From IMG/VR virus record IMGVR_UViG_3300027396_000028, positions 1 to 63,426 of that record: a DNA stretch of 63,426 nucleotides. The stretch is one strand, 5' to 3'. A program made the position numbers and the translations under genes. The notes beneath the pieces are model-generated. The model saw nothing but the letters and a program-made list of their open reading frames with translations, was not told the origin of the DNA and ran no database searches. The DNA is from a virus. Positions 60,962 through 63,426 of this stretch are shown here, in pieces; within the stretch, counting starts at the first letter, position 1; every line of letters begins with the position of its first letter.

Positions 60962-61055
60962 AACACCTACCTTAGGACGTTATCGTTACATAGGTGTGCC
61001 CGGCTGCTGGGCGAGGATGATAGTAGGAGTCGTGCCCGAGGGCATCCTTAAGTGA
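60962..61055 (+). other. Structured 3' region after iscA
   Basis: ACACCTA/TAGGTGT, GCCCGGCTGCTGGGC and AGGATG/CATCCT with an inner TGCCC-GA-GGGCA hairpin, one after another in about 90 nt without ORF. No T tract, so not a simple terminator. May be an mRNA 3' structure or a small RNA. Confidence 0.45.
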
Positions 61056-61058
61056 GCA

Positions 61059-61346
61059 TTAATATTTGCTAACAGGTAACAGACTGCTAGCGGGCATGTC
61101 CCATATCTTTTTCCTATCTACTCCTTTTTTCTGTGCGAAACGTTTAACATCGCACTTTGAGCAGCAATGGAAATAATTGTTACTTAGACGCCTATGGTCT
61201 ATGTGTTTTAGATCTCTTTCAAATTCTTCATCACAACTGTCGCAACGGAATACCGCCACAGTCTTTTCTCTCGTATAGACATGATCCTTACCTAGCTTGC
61301 TAGGTCTAGTGTATTCTGTGGTACGTGTCAGTTGTTTCAAGTACAT
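61059..61346 (-). CDS. C4-type zinc-binding phage protein
   Basis: A 95-residue protein: VAVFRCDSCDEEFERDLKHI with one CxxC, NNYFHCCSKCDVKRFAQKKG with the second, and IWDMPASSLLPVSKY at the end. The pattern is conserved in marine T4-like phages, and the two CxxC knuckles with DH between resemble zinc-ribbon or HNH-adjacent domains. No Shine-Dalgarno site; a TAAATA box lies 4 nt before ATG. Confidence 0.78.
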   Translation of the reverse strand: MYLKQLTRTTEYTRPSKLGKDHVYTREKTVAVFRCDSCDEEFERDLKHIDHRRLSNNYFHCCSKCDVKRFAQKKGVDRKKIWDMPASSLLPVSKY

Positions 61347-61350
61347 AAGA

Positions 61351-61356
61351 TATTTA
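61351..61356 (-). promoter_or_regulatory. Late-type promoter box, leaderless arrangement
   Basis: Minus-strand GTAAATA, 4-nt spacer (TCTT), ATG 61346. Divergent with the box at 61381. Confidence 0.62.
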
Positions 61357-61380
61357 CATTCGGCTTATAGAATTTTGGGC

Positions 61381-61386
61381 TAAATA
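61381..61386 (+). promoter_or_regulatory. Late-type promoter box, leadered
   Basis: CTAAATATTAG, 32 nt upstream of ATG 61419, with CCGGAG between. Same octamer context as at 23514. Confidence 0.5.
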
Positions 61387-61418
61387 TTAGGAGCAAGTAG
61401 CTTTTTCCGGAGTTTATA

Positions 61419-63426
61419 ATGGCTAGACAAGAGATTAATATTGGTATCGAAGGCAATGACGGTACCGGCGACAGTATTCGTGACAGTTTTAAGAAAGTCA
61501 ACGAAAATTTCACAGAACTATATGCTATTCTAGGACAAGAAGGTAAACTGTCCTTTACTGGGCTATCTGACACACCTAGCCAGATACGCCTAGCTGATTC
61601 AAATAAAATACTGGTCGTTGATGGTGTAACTGAAGAAATTGTTTTTAAAGAACTAGTAGGTGATGCTACTCTAGTTATCAACCAAGTAGATCCAGGAGTT
61701 ATCCGTTTTAGTTCTCTAGCTTCTGCGTTGATCAACGATGCCACTCCAACACTTGCTGCCAACTTAAACTCTAATTTCAAACGTCTAACAAATCTTAGTC
61801 CAGCTCAATTAGATACAGATGCTGCTACAAAAGGATATGTAGACGGAAAATTATCTCTAGCTGGCGTAAATGCTAGAGATCCAAACACTAATGCTATTAG
61901 GACAGAATGGGGAACTATGACTGGTCCGCTGATCCTAAGCAGAAATCCTATACAAAGCGATGATGCCAACTACAATGGGTTAATCGCTGCTACAAAATCT
62001 TATGTAGATGGCAAAACATTTACCAGTGCTAATAACATCTTTGTTGCTAAAAATGGTAGCGACAATAGAACAGATATTCCAGAAAACCAAAGAGGACGTT
62101 CTTGGTCAGCTGCCTATGCTACTGTTAGCTATGCTGCTCAAGTAGCAGAGCAGATCATTAACAGTGCTCCATTTGAACTAGGTCCTTATAGAAAGAAACT
62201 TACCTACGATTTTGGTACCAAGAATTCAACACTTTATTCGTTTGCTGCTTCTCCCTTGTCAGGAGTAGGTGCTACAGCAGTAGCAAGGATGGGCGTCGAT
62301 TCTTTCACTATCCCTATCGTAGGAACTGGGTACGAACTCGGAGATGTGTTAACGCTATCTGGAGGTACTCCTGTTATTCCAGCACAGGTGCGTGTAGAAG
62401 CCAAAGATATCACAGGCGGCATTACTCAACTTTCTATCGTAGAAGCAGGTGTCTATAGCGCATTACCTGATAATATAACCAATATCACTCTCGTAGGAGG
62501 AACCGGTAACGGTGCTAGGATATCGGCTACCTGGAAAGTCAGTAGCATCATAGTTACTAATGGAGGTAGCAATTACGGTTCTGCTTCTGCCATATTCTCA
62601 GGAGGATCTCCTACATTAGGAGCAGAAGCCACTCCTATAGAAGTAGGTGGAGTTATCAAGGATGTGAATATCGTAAGCAATGGTTCTGGATATACATCTA
62701 TTCCAACTATCGATATCTATCTACCAAGAATAACCATAACTACAGAAAATCTAGGTTCCGACTTTGACAACGATCTATCAGATGGTCAACTATTACGAGG
62801 ATTAACTTCAGGTGCTGTAGCTAGAATCGTTAACTTTGCTGCCGAAATAGATAATCTAGGCAACGAAATATTTGATATACAAACACTTACTGGTAATCTT
62901 CTTGTAGGAGAAGAAATAGAATACGGCCAAGCTACCAAGAACGTACAAGTTACTATTGAAGTAGAAAGTGGTATCTATTACGAACATTTTCCTATACGTC
63001 TAGCAGCTAACGTTTCTATCAAAGGAACAGAATTTAGACGTGTCCAGATCAGACCAAAACCAGGAATCAGCAGATCCCCTTGGGCTAGATTATATTTCCG
63101 TAGAGATCCTATCATCGACGGAATCCGTGTCTCGACCACAGAATACGGTTATCACTATCTAACAGATCCGCTGGACTACTCAAGCACTCCCAAGAATAAC
63201 GACGAAATGGATGTGTTCTTAGCCAATGACGCTGTTGTTGTACGTAACATGAGTGTTCAAGGTCACGGCGGATTCATGATGGTACTTGACCCCGAAGGTC
63301 AGATATCTGCCAAGTCACCATACATGCAAGTTGGATCAAGTTTTACTGGCAGCACTAATGCCAAGAGATTTGCTGGTGGACAATACGTCGATGGATTCGT
63401 AGCTAACATGCCCGGTGTGCTACTAG
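61419..63426 (+). CDS. Tail-fibre/virion structural protein, 3' end outside the window
   Basis: Open frame of at least 669 codons running off the right edge. It starts MARQEINIGIEGNDGTGDSI then RDSFKKVNENFTELYAILG, the characteristic N-terminus of fibre-type proteins in marine T4-like phages, which attaches them to the virion. Repeated units follow (QLDTDAATKGYVDGKL and NGLIAATKSYVDGKTF) and then NIFVAKNGSDNRTDIP and Gly/Ser-rich strands. CCGGAG lies before ATG. Probably a long host-contacting fibre or baseplate appendage. Confidence 0.85.
   Translation, partial: MARQEINIGIEGNDGTGDSIRDSFKKVNENFTELYAILGQEGKLSFTGLSDTPSQIRLADSNKILVVDGVTEEIVFKELVGDATLVINQVDPGVIRFSSLASALINDATPTLAANLNSNFKRLTNLSPAQLDTDAATKGYVDGKLSLAGVNARDPNTNAIRTEWGTMTGPLILSRNPIQSDDANYNGLIAATKSYVDGKTFTSANNIFVAKNGSDNRTDIPENQRGRSWSAAYATVSYAAQVAEQIINSAPFELGPYRKKLTYDFGTKNSTLYSFAASPLSGVGATAVARMGVDSFTIPIVGTGYELGDVLTLSGGTPVIPAQVRVEAKDITGGITQLSIVEAGVYSALPDNITNITLVGGTGNGARISATWKVSSIIVTNGGSNYGSASAIFSGGSPTLGAEATPIEVGGVIKDVNIVSNGSGYTSIPTIDIYLPRITITTENLGSDFDNDLSDGQLLRGLTSGAVARIVNFAAEIDNLGNEIFDIQTLTGNLLVGEEIEYGQATKNVQVTIEVESGIYYEHFPIRLAANVSIKGTEFRRVQIRPKPGISRSPWARLYFRRDPIIDGIRVSTTEYGYHYLTDPLDYSSTPKNNDEMDVFLANDAVVVRNMSVQGHGGFMMVLDPEGQISAKSPYMQVGSSFTGSTNAKRFAGGQYVDGFVANMPGVLL

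Noticed and set aside
1-63426. Integrase, attachment site, insertion sequence or replication origin
   Set aside because: No recombinase motif, terminal repeat or iteron cluster was seen on either strand.

Overview
The window looks like part of the genome of a large, lytic, tailed marine bacteriophage of the T4-like (myovirus) supergroup. The evidence is dense, overlapping, mostly co-oriented genes; late-promoter-like TATAAATA boxes; an 11-kb tRNA cluster; fibre-type structural genes; and many small conserved phage proteins. No integrase, attachment site, insertion sequence or CRISPR array was seen. The host was probably a Gram-negative marine proteobacterium. The phage carries a PQQ precursor peptide (PqqA-like), an AADLP-type outer-membrane barrel protein, and bacterial-type IscU, IF-1 and Fe superoxide dismutase. 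PqqA suggests a host that makes PQQ, such as a methylotroph, but this is inference.

Layout. 0-6.4 kb: small phage proteins, five with a shared C-terminal F-x-L-K-W-A module, a deoxyribonucleotidase, a short UDP-sugar dehydrogenase, then ClpP, IF-1 and an HExxH protein in overlapping order. 6.4-22.7 kb: a both-strand island of six radical SAM enzymes, four oxygenase-like beta-barrel proteins, a PP-loop QueC-like enzyme, a PLP-fold enzyme, SGNH, SDR and two kinase-like paralogs. 22.7-34.6 kb: 35 tRNA genes with anticodons for all 20 amino acids, including an initiator-like tRNA, interspersed with structured spacer RNAs and with genes for a seventh radical SAM enzyme, a kinase/nucleotidyltransferase, a sulfotransferase and oxygenases. 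34.6-49.4 kb: early-type genes behind near-perfect sigma70 promoters (TraR zinc finger, phosphatases, P-loop kinase, malonyl-CoA decarboxylase-like protein, AhpC/AhpD, outer-membrane protein, PqqA) and phage hypotheticals. 49.4-63.4 kb: structural and late genes (a 1229-residue fibre on the minus strand, two further fibre-type proteins), glycosyltransferases, QueD, UV endonuclease, Fe-SOD and IscU-IscA.

How the parts fit. Two promoter classes are readable by eye: TTGAC(A/T)-N17-TATAAT for early genes and tRNAs, and TAAATA boxes for late genes. Ten TAAATA boxes lie only 4-5 nt before an ATG that lacks a ribosome binding site, so these genes should give leaderless mRNAs. Boxes further upstream are generally followed by a Shine-Dalgarno sequence. 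The same genome supplies IF-1 and an initiator-like tRNA, which suggests a phage programme acting on translation initiation. A second theme is redox and metal metabolism: Fe-SOD, AhpC with AhpD, IscU with IscA, seven Fe-S radical SAM enzymes, eight probable iron oxygenases and a PQQ precursor.

Limits: assignments come from motifs read by eye. No database search or folding program was run.
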